NCBI GenBank assembly: GCA_051010195.1
Contig: JBPCVV010000284.1
Location: 1 to 16,318, forward strand
Direction of reading: 5' to 3'
DNA length: 16,318 nucleotides
From: Anderseniella sp051010195
Lineage (GTDB): Bacteria > Pseudomonadota > Alphaproteobacteria > Rhizobiales > Aestuariivirgaceae
Within the stretch, counting starts at the first letter, position 1; every line of letters begins with the position of its first letter. Below are positions 6,290 through 13,964 of the stretch, piece by piece. The position numbers and the translations under genes are program-made. The notes under the pieces are model-generated. The model saw only the letters and a program-made list of their open reading frames with translations, searched no databases and was not told where the DNA came from.

Positions 6290-7849
6290 CTAATGCTCAT
6301 TGTTGAGGGCATCAACGGCCGGGATCTCACGTTCGCGCCGTGCGATATAGTCGCGCAAGGCCTCGTCCACGGCGTCATCGAGCTTTGGTTCTTCATAGGA
6401 TGCCAGCAGCTTGTGCACATGCTTCAAGGCACGTTCGGTTATCTCCTGCGACCCGTCGGCAATCCATTGCTCGACGGAGTTGTTGTCGAACAGTTCAGGC
6501 ATGAAGAACGCCTCCTGGAAGTTGGCCTGGGTGTGCGGGTGGCCGAGGTAGTGGCCGCCGGGACCGATGTCACGCACCGCCGCCAGCGCCTCATCGAAGT
6601 CGTCCCACTTCACGCCTTCAGCCATCCGGTAGCCCATGGCGCATTGTTCAGCGTCGACGACAAACTTGGCCATCGAGCAGTGCATGCCGGCTTCGTTCCA
6701 GCCGGCTGAATGCCAAATGTAATTGGCGCCTGCCATCAGCACCGCCATCATCGTGGACGCGCTTTCATAACCGGCTTGGGCATCAAATGTCTTGGCACCG
6801 CCCAGGGTATTCGACGTGCGCCACGGCACTTCGTAGAACCTTGCCATCTGCCCGATCATGAAGTTCATCAGGCTGATCTCCGGCGTGCCGGCCATGGGTG
6901 CTCCGGACTTCATCGACACGGTGGACAAATAGTGACCGTAAATTGCCGGACAGCCTTTGCGGACCACCTGGGTATAGGCAAGGGCCGACAGCGCTTCGGC
7001 GTTGAGCTGCGCCACTGCAGCCGCCGTGGAAGCCGGCGTATTGGCACCGCCCAGCACGAACGGAGAGCACAGCACCGGCTGGTTGCGCCTGCAGAAGGCA
7101 CGCATGGCCCCGAGCATGGTTTCATCCCAGACCAGCGGCGAATTGCCGTTGCAGTTGCCGGTGACAACGGGATGGGTTTCCATGAACTCGTCACCGAACA
7201 GAATGGCGCACATGTCCATCACGTCTTCGGCATTCTTCGGGCTGGTGGTCATGCCCATGAAGGTCTTGTCGGAATGCTTGATGGATGAATAGGTGATGCG
7301 CAAATGCCGATGCGCCACGACATGATCCATGGGCTCGACAATATGATGGGCCGAGGAATGGATCGCCGGCAGCATGTGCGACAGCTTGTGGAAATTGGCC
7401 AGGTCATCCAGCGTCGGGCCGCGGCGGCGGTCTTCAAGGTCGCGCAGGTAAGGCGCTCCGGTCATCGGCACAAAAATCGAGTGATCCGTGCCGAATGGCA
7501 GATTGTTTGCCGGGTTGCGGGCGTGATAGTTGAAGGTCTCCGGGATAGATTTTATCAGCTCCCTGACCAGGCCTCGATCCAAATGAACCCTGTCGTCAGC
7601 GCGCACATCTGCGCCCACCGACTTCCAGTCGGCAATGGCCTGCGGATCTCGGAAGATGACGCCGACGTCCTCGAGAATGTCCATAGACGCCCGATCGATG
7701 CGCTCCATCTGGTCTGCATCCATCGGTTCAACAAGCGGCAGTTTCCGCTTGAGTGCCGGCAACATGGTCGTGTCTATCGCGCTACGCAGTTCACGCCTTG
7801 ATCCGCGCCCGCCGCGCCGGGTGCGCGGCGCCTCATCGACCGTGTTCAT
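6290..7849 (-). CDS. MttB-superfamily methyltransferase (COG5598), non-pyrrolysine type
   Basis: The product is 519 residues, about the family length. The ATG at 7849 overlaps the upstream TGA as ATGA, which favours it over an earlier ATG at 7891 that would overlap the aldehyde dehydrogenase by 46 bases. The basic N-terminus RRGGRGSRREL (11-21) and the barrel segments (HSSAHHIVEPMDH, TSNTLGGAKTFDAQAGYES, GGHYLGHPHTQANF) are typical of the trimethylamine methyltransferase family. Archaeal MttB carries pyrrolysine at an internal TAG; here there is no internal stop, so it is a non-Pyl member. Characterised bacterial relatives demethylate quaternary amines such as glycine betaine, proline betaine, carnitine or gamma-butyrobetaine, passing the methyl group to a corrinoid protein. 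No corrinoid-protein or activase gene is in the window. The stop codon itself is TAG. Confidence 0.92.
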   Translation of the reverse strand: MNTVDEAPRTRRGGRGSRRELRSAIDTTMLPALKRKLPLVEPMDADQMERIDRASMDILEDVGVIFRDPQAIADWKSVGADVRADDRVHLDRGLVRELIKSIPETFNYHARNPANNLPFGTDHSIFVPMTGAPYLRDLEDRRRGPTLDDLANFHKLSHMLPAIHSSAHHIVEPMDHVVAHRHLRITYSSIKHSDKTFMGMTTSPKNAEDVMDMCAILFGDEFMETHPVVTGNCNGNSPLVWDETMLGAMRAFCRRNQPVLCSPFVLGGANTPASTAAAVAQLNAEALSALAYTQVVRKGCPAIYGHYLSTVSMKSGAPMAGTPEISLMNFMIGQMARFYEVPWRTSNTLGGAKTFDAQAGYESASTMMAVLMAGANYIWHSAGWNEAGMHCSMAKFVVDAEQCAMGYRMAEGVKWDDFDEALAAVRDIGPGGHYLGHPHTQANFQEAFFMPELFDNNSVEQWIADGSQEITERALKHVHKLLASYEEPKLDDAVDEALRDYIARREREIPAVDALNNEH

Positions 7850-9348
7850 CCCACATTGTCTCCGGCTGCGGGATCGGAAAGGTCGATCCATATGGTCTTG
7901 ATCTCGGTGTACTGGTCGTGGGCGTGAATGCCATTGTCACGGCCGCCGAAACCGGACTGTTTGTAACCGCCGAATGGTGTCGAGATGTCGCCTTCACCAT
8001 AGCAATTGACCGTAACGGTCCCGGCCCTTATGGCTCGCGCAGCCCGCAGCGCTGTCCTGCCATTGGCGGTGAAGACGCTTGCTGCCAGGCCATAGTCGGT
8101 GTCGTTGGCGATCTCCATTGCCTCATCGAACGAGCGCACGGTGATGACCGACAGCACGGGTCCGAATATTTCCTCGCGCGCCAGCTTGTCGCTGCGCTTC
8201 ACGTCATCGAAAATCGTAGGGACGGCAAAGCCACCGTCCAGTTTACCGCCGGCCAGCAATTTGCCTTTGGCGGATTTCAGGTAGCCTGCAACCTTCTTGC
8301 AGTGGGCTTTGTCGATCAGGGCACCGAGGTGGTTTTGCGGATCAAGCGGATCGCCGGTCTTCCAGTCCCGCACCCGGGCCAGCATGCATTTCAACAATGG
8401 CTGCTTGACCGCCTCATGCACGATCAGGCGTGAGTTAGCCGAGCAGTTTTCACCCATGTTCCAGAACGCGGCATTGACGATGTGCTCCGCCACCAGGTCG
8501 AGGTTTTCAGCGTCCTCCAGCACAACTGCCGGATTCTTGCCACCACACTCGAGAACAACCTTCTTGAGATTGCTGTCGGCGGAGTAGCGCAGGAACCGTT
8601 TGCCGGTTTCGGTAGAGCCGGTGAAGCTGACCATGTCTACACCGCCGTGCAGGCCCAGCGGTTCACCAACCGAAGGGCCATCGCCTGGCAGCACCTGCAG
8701 CACACCGCGTGGGATGCCCGCTTCGGCCGCCAGTTCCGCCACGCGCAGCGCGGTCAGCGAAGTTTGCTCGGCCGGCTTGACAATCACCGAATTGCCGGCC
8801 GCAAGGGCGGGACCGATCTTCCAGGCCAGCATGAGCAGCGGAAAGTTCCACGGCAGTACGGCAGCGACCACGCCTACCGGCTCGCGCACGATCATGGCGA
8901 TGGCATCATCTCCGCCCGGTGCCGTTTGGTCATAGAGCTTGTCAGCCGCCTCGGCATGCCATTTGATGGTGTGGATGGTCTCGGGGATATCGATCAGCTC
9001 GCAATCACGGATTGGCTTGCCGCTGTCGAGGCTTTCCATGACGGCCAGTTCGCGGCGGTTGCGGGTAATCAGCTTGCACAGGCGGATCAGAACATCCTTA
9101 CGTTCAGACGGATGCAGTTTTGCCCAGTGGCGCTGGTCGAAGGCTTCTCGTGCCTTTGACACGGCAAGATCAGCATCTGACTTGTTGCAGGCGGCGATTT
9201 CACAGATGACCTTGCCGGTGGCCGGATTATGGGTCTTGAGCTTGGCGCCGCGCCCGGCCCGGTATTTGCCGTCGATGAACGCTGCCCTGGGGAAGTCCAG
9301 GCCTGCAGCAATGGCCGCATATTCAGCGCGCGTCAGAAGATCGCTCAT
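7846..9348 (-). CDS. NAD(P)-dependent aldehyde dehydrogenase, PuuC-like
   Basis: The product is 500 residues, full length for the superfamily. Visible are the oxyanion Asn in PWNFP (N168), the coenzyme loop FTGSTETG (242-249), the general base in LECGGKNP (E267) and the nucleophile in GENCSANSR (C302). The C-terminus FGGYKQSGFGGRDNG...YTEIKTIWI resembles gamma-glutamyl-gamma-aminobutyraldehyde dehydrogenase (PuuC) and other omega-aminoaldehyde dehydrogenases. In this setting it could oxidise the semialdehyde produced by the DapA-like enzyme (2-oxoglutarate semialdehyde in hydroxyproline breakdown) or an aminoaldehyde released by the oxidase; the sequence does not decide. Its ATG is one base after the TGA of the DapA-family gene, and its TGA overlaps the methyltransferase ATG, so translation is probably coupled. 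Confidence 0.95.
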   Translation of the reverse strand: MSDLLTRAEYAAIAAGLDFPRAAFIDGKYRAGRGAKLKTHNPATGKVICEIAACNKSDADLAVSKAREAFDQRHWAKLHPSERKDVLIRLCKLITRNRRELAVMESLDSGKPIRDCELIDIPETIHTIKWHAEAADKLYDQTAPGGDDAIAMIVREPVGVVAAVLPWNFPLLMLAWKIGPALAAGNSVIVKPAEQTSLTALRVAELAAEAGIPRGVLQVLPGDGPSVGEPLGLHGGVDMVSFTGSTETGKRFLRYSADSNLKKVVLECGGKNPAVVLEDAENLDLVAEHIVNAAFWNMGENCSANSRLIVHEAVKQPLLKCMLARVRDWKTGDPLDPQNHLGALIDKAHCKKVAGYLKSAKGKLLAGGKLDGGFAVPTIFDDVKRSDKLAREEIFGPVLSVITVRSFDEAMEIANDTDYGLAASVFTANGRTALRAARAIRAGTVTVNCYGEGDISTPFGGYKQSGFGGRDNGIHAHDQYTEIKTIWIDLSDPAAGDNVG

Positions 9349-9349
9349 G

Positions 9350-10270
9350 TCACGCTTCCTTCTCTATCGCCGCAATGGCGGTGTTCATGGTGGCAACAAC
9401 TTCGGCCAGCTCGCGCTTGTCATCCTTGTTCAGCGGCTGCAGCGGGCGGCGCGGCGGACCACAGTCAATGCCGCGCAGGGTAAGCCCGTGCTTGATGCAC
9501 TGGACAAACTTGCCACCCTGCTCCAGCACCCGCATCAGCGGCAGCATGGCGGACATGATGGCGCGTCCCCTGGTGAAATCGCCGTCAATGGCACAGGCCC
9601 GGTACAGGGCAAGATGAGCTTCCGGTGCAAAGTTTGACCCCGCGCAGACCCAGGAGCGCGCGCCCCAGGCAAAGAATTCCAGCGCCTGGTCATCCATGCC
9701 GCACGACAGCTGGATGTGGGGGTAGTCGCGCGCCAGCATGTGCAGCCTGTTGGGATCGCCGGAACTTTCCTTGATGGCGCAGAAATTCGGTGAACGGCCG
9801 AGCCGGTCGAGGGTCTCCTCGTCCATGTTGACCGACATGCGGCCGGGATAGTTGTACAGCATGACAGGCAGGTTGGCCGCCCGGTCTATTGCCAGGGCGT
9901 GCAGGGCGATTTCCCGGCCGGTCGGATAGGCATAGGGCGGCGTGGCAACCAGCAGGGCATCGGCGCCGATCTTCTTGGCGGCCTCGGCGAAAATGATACT
10001 GTCTTCGGTCCGGATGGCGCCTGTGCCGATGATCAGCGGAACCCGGTTGCCGATAATCTTGCTGGCGATCCCCATGAGATCGATACGCTCTTCGGTGGAC
10101 TGAGCGTAGTATTCCCCGGTCGTGCCGGCGACAATGATGCCGTGAACACCGCAACCGATCAGGTGCTCGATGGCCTCGCCAAACGCCTTCTCGTTGAATG
10201 AAAAGTCATCATTGTATGGGGTGACGAGCGGCGTGTAGATGCCTTCAAAGCGCATGCTTCTTGCTTTCAT
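9350..10270 (-). CDS. DapA-family aldolase/deaminase (DHDPS/NAL superfamily)
   Basis: The product is 306 residues from the ATG at 10270, which has GGAG 4 bases upstream. The ATG at 10255 (MRFEGIYTPL) is the alternative and matches the usual family N-terminus. Either start lies inside the end of the regulator gene, so the two overlap. The class I (beta/alpha)8 features are present: GTTGE (49-53) for the substrate carboxylate, Tyr in MLYNYPGR (Y139) and the Schiff-base lysine in CAIKESSGD (K167). Family members include dihydrodipicolinate synthase, N-acetylneuraminate lyase and 1-pyrroline-4-hydroxy-2-carboxylate deaminase. A catabolic operon with an oxidase and an aldehyde dehydrogenase argues against lysine synthesis. 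It fits the deaminase of hydroxyproline degradation, or a retro-aldolase (inference). Confidence 0.92.
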   Translation of the reverse strand: MKARSMRFEGIYTPLVTPYNDDFSFNEKAFGEAIEHLIGCGVHGIIVAGTTGEYYAQSTEERIDLMGIASKIIGNRVPLIIGTGAIRTEDSIIFAEAAKKIGADALLVATPPYAYPTGREIALHALAIDRAANLPVMLYNYPGRMSVNMDEETLDRLGRSPNFCAIKESSGDPNRLHMLARDYPHIQLSCGMDDQALEFFAWGARSWVCAGSNFAPEAHLALYRACAIDGDFTRGRAIMSAMLPLMRVLEQGGKFVQCIKHGLTLRGIDCGPPRRPLQPLNKDDKRELAEVVATMNTAIAAIEKEA

Positions 10271-10955
10271 ATGGCTCCATGTCCAGATCGGTCGGCAACG
10301 GATCCGGCCTGACATATTTCTCCAACCTGTTGCGCGACAGCGACCAGTGCTCCAGGGTCAGGTCGACAACCACGGCCGGTTCATTTTTCTCGATTGCCTC
10401 GATCATCTGTTCGTGCTGGTCGCACGCGGTCCGGATCAGTTGCTCTTCCCGGTCGTTCTTCGGGTTGTAGAACAGCTGGCTCATTCTGGTGTGGTCGATC
10501 AGCAGGCGACTGAGGCTCGGGGTCAGGTAAGCGTTGCCTGCCATTTCTCCGACGGTGTGGTGAAAGGAATGATTGAACATCGCCATGCCGAGCACATCGC
10601 CACTTTCGCTGGCCTTGCGGAACGAGCGCTGGGCGCTCTTGAGCGCAATAGTCTGTTGAGGCGTGGCATTTTCAGCCGCAAGCCTTCCAACAGCCGCATA
10701 AATCAACGGCGCGGACTGGAAGAAATTGCGCATGCTGGCGATGTCCATTGAGGAGACCTTGGCGCCGCGGTTTTCTTGCAGCGTCAGATAGCCCTCACCG
10801 GCAAGGCGCTGAAACACTTCACGCAAGGGCGTCCTGGACAATTCATACTGTTGCGACAGCACGGTTTCGTCGAGCACGGACCCGGGCTCAATGTTGAGGG
10901 TCAAGATACGCTGCCTCAAGTCAGCCTGACACGCCTGTTTCTTGTTAAATTTCAT
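10245..10955 (-). CDS. GntR-family transcriptional regulator, FCD subgroup
   Basis: The product is 236 residues, with AGAGGA 8 bases before the ATG. A winged helix-turn-helix (about 10-70) carries the conserved recognition region LSRTPLREVFQRLAGEGYL. The C-terminal all-helical FCD ligand domain shows the usual metal-site histidines (H132 in FNHSFHH, H181 in DQHEQM, H203 in LEHW), but Asn128 stands where Asp is most common. FCD regulators sense small carboxylates, often the pathway substrate or an intermediate bound near the metal. It is the first gene of the minus-strand operon and overlaps the DapA-family gene. A perfect palindrome sits 29-46 bases in front of its start codon and also faces the divergent SDR operon, so autoregulation and control of both directions are likely. 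Confidence 0.94.
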   Translation of the reverse strand: MKFNKKQACQADLRQRILTLNIEPGSVLDETVLSQQYELSRTPLREVFQRLAGEGYLTLQENRGAKVSSMDIASMRNFFQSAPLIYAAVGRLAAENATPQQTIALKSAQRSFRKASESGDVLGMAMFNHSFHHTVGEMAGNAYLTPSLSRLLIDHTRMSQLFYNPKNDREEQLIRTACDQHEQMIEAIEKNEPAVVVDLTLEHWSLSRNRLEKYVRPDPLPTDLDMEPYESKKHAL

Positions 10956-10971
10956 ATCGGTTGTCCTCTGC

Positions 10972-11022
10972 CGACAAATTTAATATACAAATTGTATACA
11001 AATATCAATATTCCATTTGTCG
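10972..11022. promoter_or_regulatory. Divergent operator/promoter region for gntR and the SDR operon
   Basis: The core TATACAA-A-TTGTATA (10984-10998) is a perfect odd-centred palindrome and overlaps a perfect 10-base palindrome TTGTATACAA (10992-11001). Around it, CGACAAAT (10972-10979) and ATTTGTCG (11015-11022) form an outer 8-base inverted repeat centred on 10997, within half a base of the centre of the inner TTGTATACAA. The 16 bases 10985-11000 are identical to the site in front of the solute-binding protein gene. A TNGTATACNA-like palindrome is the usual target of FCD-type GntR proteins. The rest of the 146-base gap to the SDR start is unassigned; I cannot place -10/-35 boxes confidently. 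Confidence 0.8.
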
Positions 11023-11101
11023 AAGCGATGAAATTCCAGACCTGCTGTTAATCTGCACCGCACAACGGTATTGGTCGAGCCATACGGGAGGGACAACTGA
11101 C

Positions 11102-11830
11102 ATGGGCAGCCTGCAGGGTAAAAAGGCATTGGTGACGGGGGCCGCCGGCGGTATCGGCAAGGCAATCGTCGCCCGTCTGAAATCCGAAGGTATCATTGTA
11201 TCAGGCGCCGACCAGGAGCCATGCGCGACGGATTTCAGTTTCGACGGTGACCTGATGAATGCGGACTATTGCGATGCCTTGCCCGGTCGGGCAGGCGAGG
11301 CAATGAACGGCCTTGATATCCTGATCAACAATGCCGGCATCATAACCCGTGGTCCCATTACCGAGGCGAGCGATGATGACTATCGGCGCACTATGGCCAT
11401 CAATGTCGAGGCGCCGTTCCGGCTGTGCCGGGCCGCGATGCCGATCATGGCTGCAACAGGCGGGGGTGCAATCGTCAACACGTCCTCGTGCTGGGGTGTG
11501 CATCCCGGCCCCAACCATCCCCTGTATGTGATGTCCAAGGCGGCTGTGGCGTCCCTCACGCAATGCCTGGGCATGGACCATGCGCATCAGAACATCCGGG
11601 TGAACGCGGTATGCCCCAATGAAGTGAACACGCCGATGATCCGTTCCGGCTTTGCACAACGCGGTCTTGATCCCGATACAGCCATTGCGGAACTGAACGC
11701 CTCGGTGCCGCTGGGCCGGATCGCCGAACCGGAAGACATCGCCGATGTCGTGGTGTTTCTCGTATCCGATGACGCGCGGTATATTTGCGGCTCCCTGATC
11801 GAGGTAAATGGCGGGAAACAGATACAATGA
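11102..11830 (+). CDS. Short-chain dehydrogenase/reductase (first of a pair)
   Basis: The product is 242 residues, classical SDR length. The ATG at 11102 has a strong GGGAGGG 9 bases upstream; earlier in-frame starts would only add residues unrelated to the fold. Motifs are TGAAGGIG (12-19, dinucleotide binding), NNAG (76-79) and the catalytic S129, Y142 and K146 (YVMSK), followed by VNAVCPNEVNTPM. These enzymes interconvert secondary alcohols and ketones with NAD(P)H; many of this FabG-like type act on hydroxy acids or sugar acids. It is the first gene of the plus-strand operon, divergent from gntR across the shared operator, and its TGA overlaps the next gene's ATG. The substrate cannot be named from sequence. 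Confidence 0.94.
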   Translation: MGSLQGKKALVTGAAGGIGKAIVARLKSEGIIVSGADQEPCATDFSFDGDLMNADYCDALPGRAGEAMNGLDILINNAGIITRGPITEASDDDYRRTMAINVEAPFRLCRAAMPIMAATGGGAIVNTSSCWGVHPGPNHPLYVMSKAAVASLTQCLGMDHAHQNIRVNAVCPNEVNTPMIRSGFAQRGLDPDTAIAELNASVPLGRIAEPEDIADVVVFLVSDDARYICGSLIEVNGGKQIQ

Positions 11831-12561
11831 GCCGTTTCAAGGACAGGGTCGTGCTGATCACTGGCGGCCGTAGCGGCATCGGCCAGGCCTGCGCCCGGGC
11901 ATTTGCGGCGCAAAGCGCTCATGTGATGACCGCACAGCGCGGCAAAGACGAAATCTTTGAATGCATCCAGGCCGATTTTACTGATCCGGGTGCGCCCGAA
12001 ACGGTTGTCCAGGCGGTCCTGAAGCGTCACGGACGCCTGGACGTGCTGGTGAACAATGCCGGGCTGATGCGCGAAGGAACCGTACGGGAAACATCACTCG
12101 GCGACTGGGCCGACACGCTGCAGGTCAATCTGACCGCGCCGTTCCTGTGCATAAGGCACGCACTTGCACACCTGATCGCGAGCCAGGGCAACATCGTCAA
12201 CATCGGGTCAATCGAAGGTTTGGGGTCCAACCCGCGCCACCCGGCCTATTGCGCCTCGAAATCGGGCCTGCATGGCCTGACGCGTGCCGTTGCCGTCGAT
12301 CACGGGCCGGACGGGGTGCGCTGCAACGCCGTGGCGCCGGGGTGGATCGACACGGATCTGAACCTGAACTTCATCGAGAACCTGGGCGATCCGGACGAGT
12401 TTCGCGCCAAAATCGGCACTATCCATCCTGTCGGCAGAACAGGCGCGCCGGAAGAAGTCGCGTCCCTGGTGACATGGCTTGCGTCACCGGAGGCAGGCTT
12501 CGTCACCGGCCAGGTGTGGACCGTCGATGGCGGCCGCATGAGCCAGCTGAGCCTGCCCTGA
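11827..12561 (+). CDS. Short-chain dehydrogenase/reductase (second of a pair)
   Basis: The product is 244 residues. The ATG at 11827 overlaps the preceding stop as ATGA, so translation is probably coupled; an upstream in-frame start at 11785 would lie inside the first SDR. Motifs are TGGRSGIG (12-19), NNAG (76-79), S128, Y141 and K145 (YCASK), and PGWIDTDL after strand 6. It shares the fold with its neighbour, but the two sequences differ clearly outside the motifs, so they are old paralogues or independent recruits rather than a recent duplication. Two SDRs in tandem suggest two successive oxidations, or an oxidation-reduction epimerisation, on a pathway intermediate (inference). Confidence 0.94.
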   Translation: MSRFKDRVVLITGGRSGIGQACARAFAAQSAHVMTAQRGKDEIFECIQADFTDPGAPETVVQAVLKRHGRLDVLVNNAGLMREGTVRETSLGDWADTLQVNLTAPFLCIRHALAHLIASQGNIVNIGSIEGLGSNPRHPAYCASKSGLHGLTRAVAVDHGPDGVRCNAVAPGWIDTDLNLNFIENLGDPDEFRAKIGTIHPVGRTGAPEEVASLVTWLASPEAGFVTGQVWTVDGGRMSQLSLP

Positions 12562-12660
12562 TCTATCCTCAACCTGTTGTGATCTACGACACCAGACAAC
12601 TTCGTGCTAAGTGACTCGTCGTTGGCAGGCGTCATTTTTGAATTCTACAGGGAGATAATC

Positions 12661-13851
12661 ATGGCCGGACCGCTGGACGGTGTTCGTATTCTGGACCTGA
12701 GCAACATGGTGTCGGGGCCACTCGGCAGCATGATCCTGGCGGACCAGGGGGCCGACGTCATCAAGGTGGAAAGCCCGGCCGGTGATTCAACCCGCGCCGT
12801 GGCGACCCGCAGAGGTGGGTTTTCCGCATCGTTCCTGAACAACAACCGTAACAAGCGGTCCATTGTCCTCGATTTGAAAAAACCGGGGGGAAAGGACGCT
12901 CTGAAACGGCTGATCGCAACGGTGGATGTGGTTCTGCAGAATTTCCGCCCCGGTGTCGTGGACCGGCTGGGCATCGGCTATGAAGATGCCAGGGCGGTCA
13001 GGCCCGACATTATCTACGCATCCATCAACGGCTTCGGTGAAGACGGTCCTTATGCCCACAAACCGGTATTCGATCCGCTTGTACAGTCACTGTCCGGGCT
13101 GACCACCGTGCAGGCCGGTTCCGATGACGTGCGCCCTGCCCTGGTGCGCACTATCGTTCCGGACAAACTGACCAGTTTCGCCATGGCACAAGCCATATGT
13201 GCGGCGCTTTTTGCCCGTGAACAAACCGGCACTGGCCAGCACATCCAGCTATCCATGCTGGACACCGTTGTGCACTTCCTGTGGTCTTCTGACATGGGCG
13301 GCCACACCTTCATCGGCGACGAACTGGATACCGAAACCGCCCAGAGTTTCATCGACCTGATCTACGAGACGTCCGACGGCTATATTTCGGTGGCCGCGTT
13401 CCGGCGGGTAGACTGGGAAAAGCTGGCCGACGCCTGCGAGCGGCCCGAATGGAAAACCGATGAACGCTTCCTGACGTCGGTGGGGCTGGAGGAATTCAAG
13501 AACGACCGGCTGGCCATGACCCAGGATGCCCTGCTCCAGCGCACCAGCGCGCAATGGATCGAACGGCTGAACGAGTATGACGTGCCGCACGCCCCCGTCA
13601 TGACCCGCAGCGAGATGATCCGGCACCCGCAGATACAGGCCAACAGGCTGATCGTTGAACACGACCATCCCGATGCCGGGCCCATTCGCCAGGCCAGGAC
13701 GCCGGCACGGTTCGGCGGCACGCCTGCCGAATACCGCATGGGCGGGCCGCGGCTTGGCCAACACACGGCGCAAGTGTTGACCGAAGCTGGGTTCTCCGAA
13801 GCAGAGATCGCCGCATTGCTCGAAAACGGCATGGCGGTTGCGGCAGAGTGA
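12661..13851 (+). CDS. Class III CoA-transferase (CaiB/BaiF/formyl-CoA transferase family)
   Basis: The product is 396 residues. The ATG at 12661 has GGGAGA just upstream; an in-frame start at 12604 lies in the untranslated gap. The N-terminus PLDGVRILDLSNMVSGPLGSMILADQGADVIKVESPAGD and the NRNKRSIVLDLKKPGG block are diagnostic, and the catalytic aspartate is present in KPVFDPLVQSLSG (D138). Family members move CoA between carboxylic acids, e.g. carnitine/crotonobetaine, formyl/oxalate or succinate/benzylsuccinate. A CoA-ester stage for one branch of the pathway is therefore likely, and the CaiB link keeps carnitine-like betaines on the list of possible substrates. The gene follows the SDR pair after a 99-base gap in the same direction. 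Confidence 0.94.
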   Translation: MAGPLDGVRILDLSNMVSGPLGSMILADQGADVIKVESPAGDSTRAVATRRGGFSASFLNNNRNKRSIVLDLKKPGGKDALKRLIATVDVVLQNFRPGVVDRLGIGYEDARAVRPDIIYASINGFGEDGPYAHKPVFDPLVQSLSGLTTVQAGSDDVRPALVRTIVPDKLTSFAMAQAICAALFAREQTGTGQHIQLSMLDTVVHFLWSSDMGGHTFIGDELDTETAQSFIDLIYETSDGYISVAAFRRVDWEKLADACERPEWKTDERFLTSVGLEEFKNDRLAMTQDALLQRTSAQWIERLNEYDVPHAPVMTRSEMIRHPQIQANRLIVEHDHPDAGPIRQARTPARFGGTPAEYRMGGPRLGQHTAQVLTEAGFSEAEIAALLENGMAVAAE

Positions 13852-13863
13852 TGCGTATCGGGT

Positions 13864-13917
13864 AAATTTTGTCACTAATCTAAGTCCGGATTTCACTTGT
13901 ATGAGAATTTTTGTCAC
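13864..13917. repeat. Direct repeat TTTTGTCAC, 42-base period, before the dimethylargininase-like gene
   Basis: TTTTGTCAC occurs at 13867-13875 and again at 13909-13917 (longer matches AAATTTTGTCAC and AATTTTTGTCAC). The 42-base period is four helical turns, so both copies face the same side of the DNA. A partial match to the GntR core, TTGTATGAGAA, lies between them at 13898. Each TTGTCA could also act as a -35 element. This suggests that the following gene has its own promoter or activator sites; no matching -10 was convincing. Confidence 0.35.
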
Positions 13918-13964
13918 ATCATGCTGTCCAGCGGCCCTGGTCCGTAATCTGAAGGAGTGATGTG

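Noticed and set aside
6290..6292. Amber stop of the MttB-family gene as a pyrrolysine codon
   Set aside because: The TAG is at the very end of a full-length protein, not in the internal position used by archaeal MttB, and no pyrrolysine synthesis or tRNA genes are present; normal termination is the simplest reading.
9350..10270. Assignment of the DapA-family gene as biosynthetic dihydrodipicolinate synthase
   Set aside because: It sits in a regulated catabolic operon between a GntR regulator and an aldehyde dehydrogenase; the DHDPS/NAL superfamily is broad and the context argues for a catabolic lyase or deaminase.
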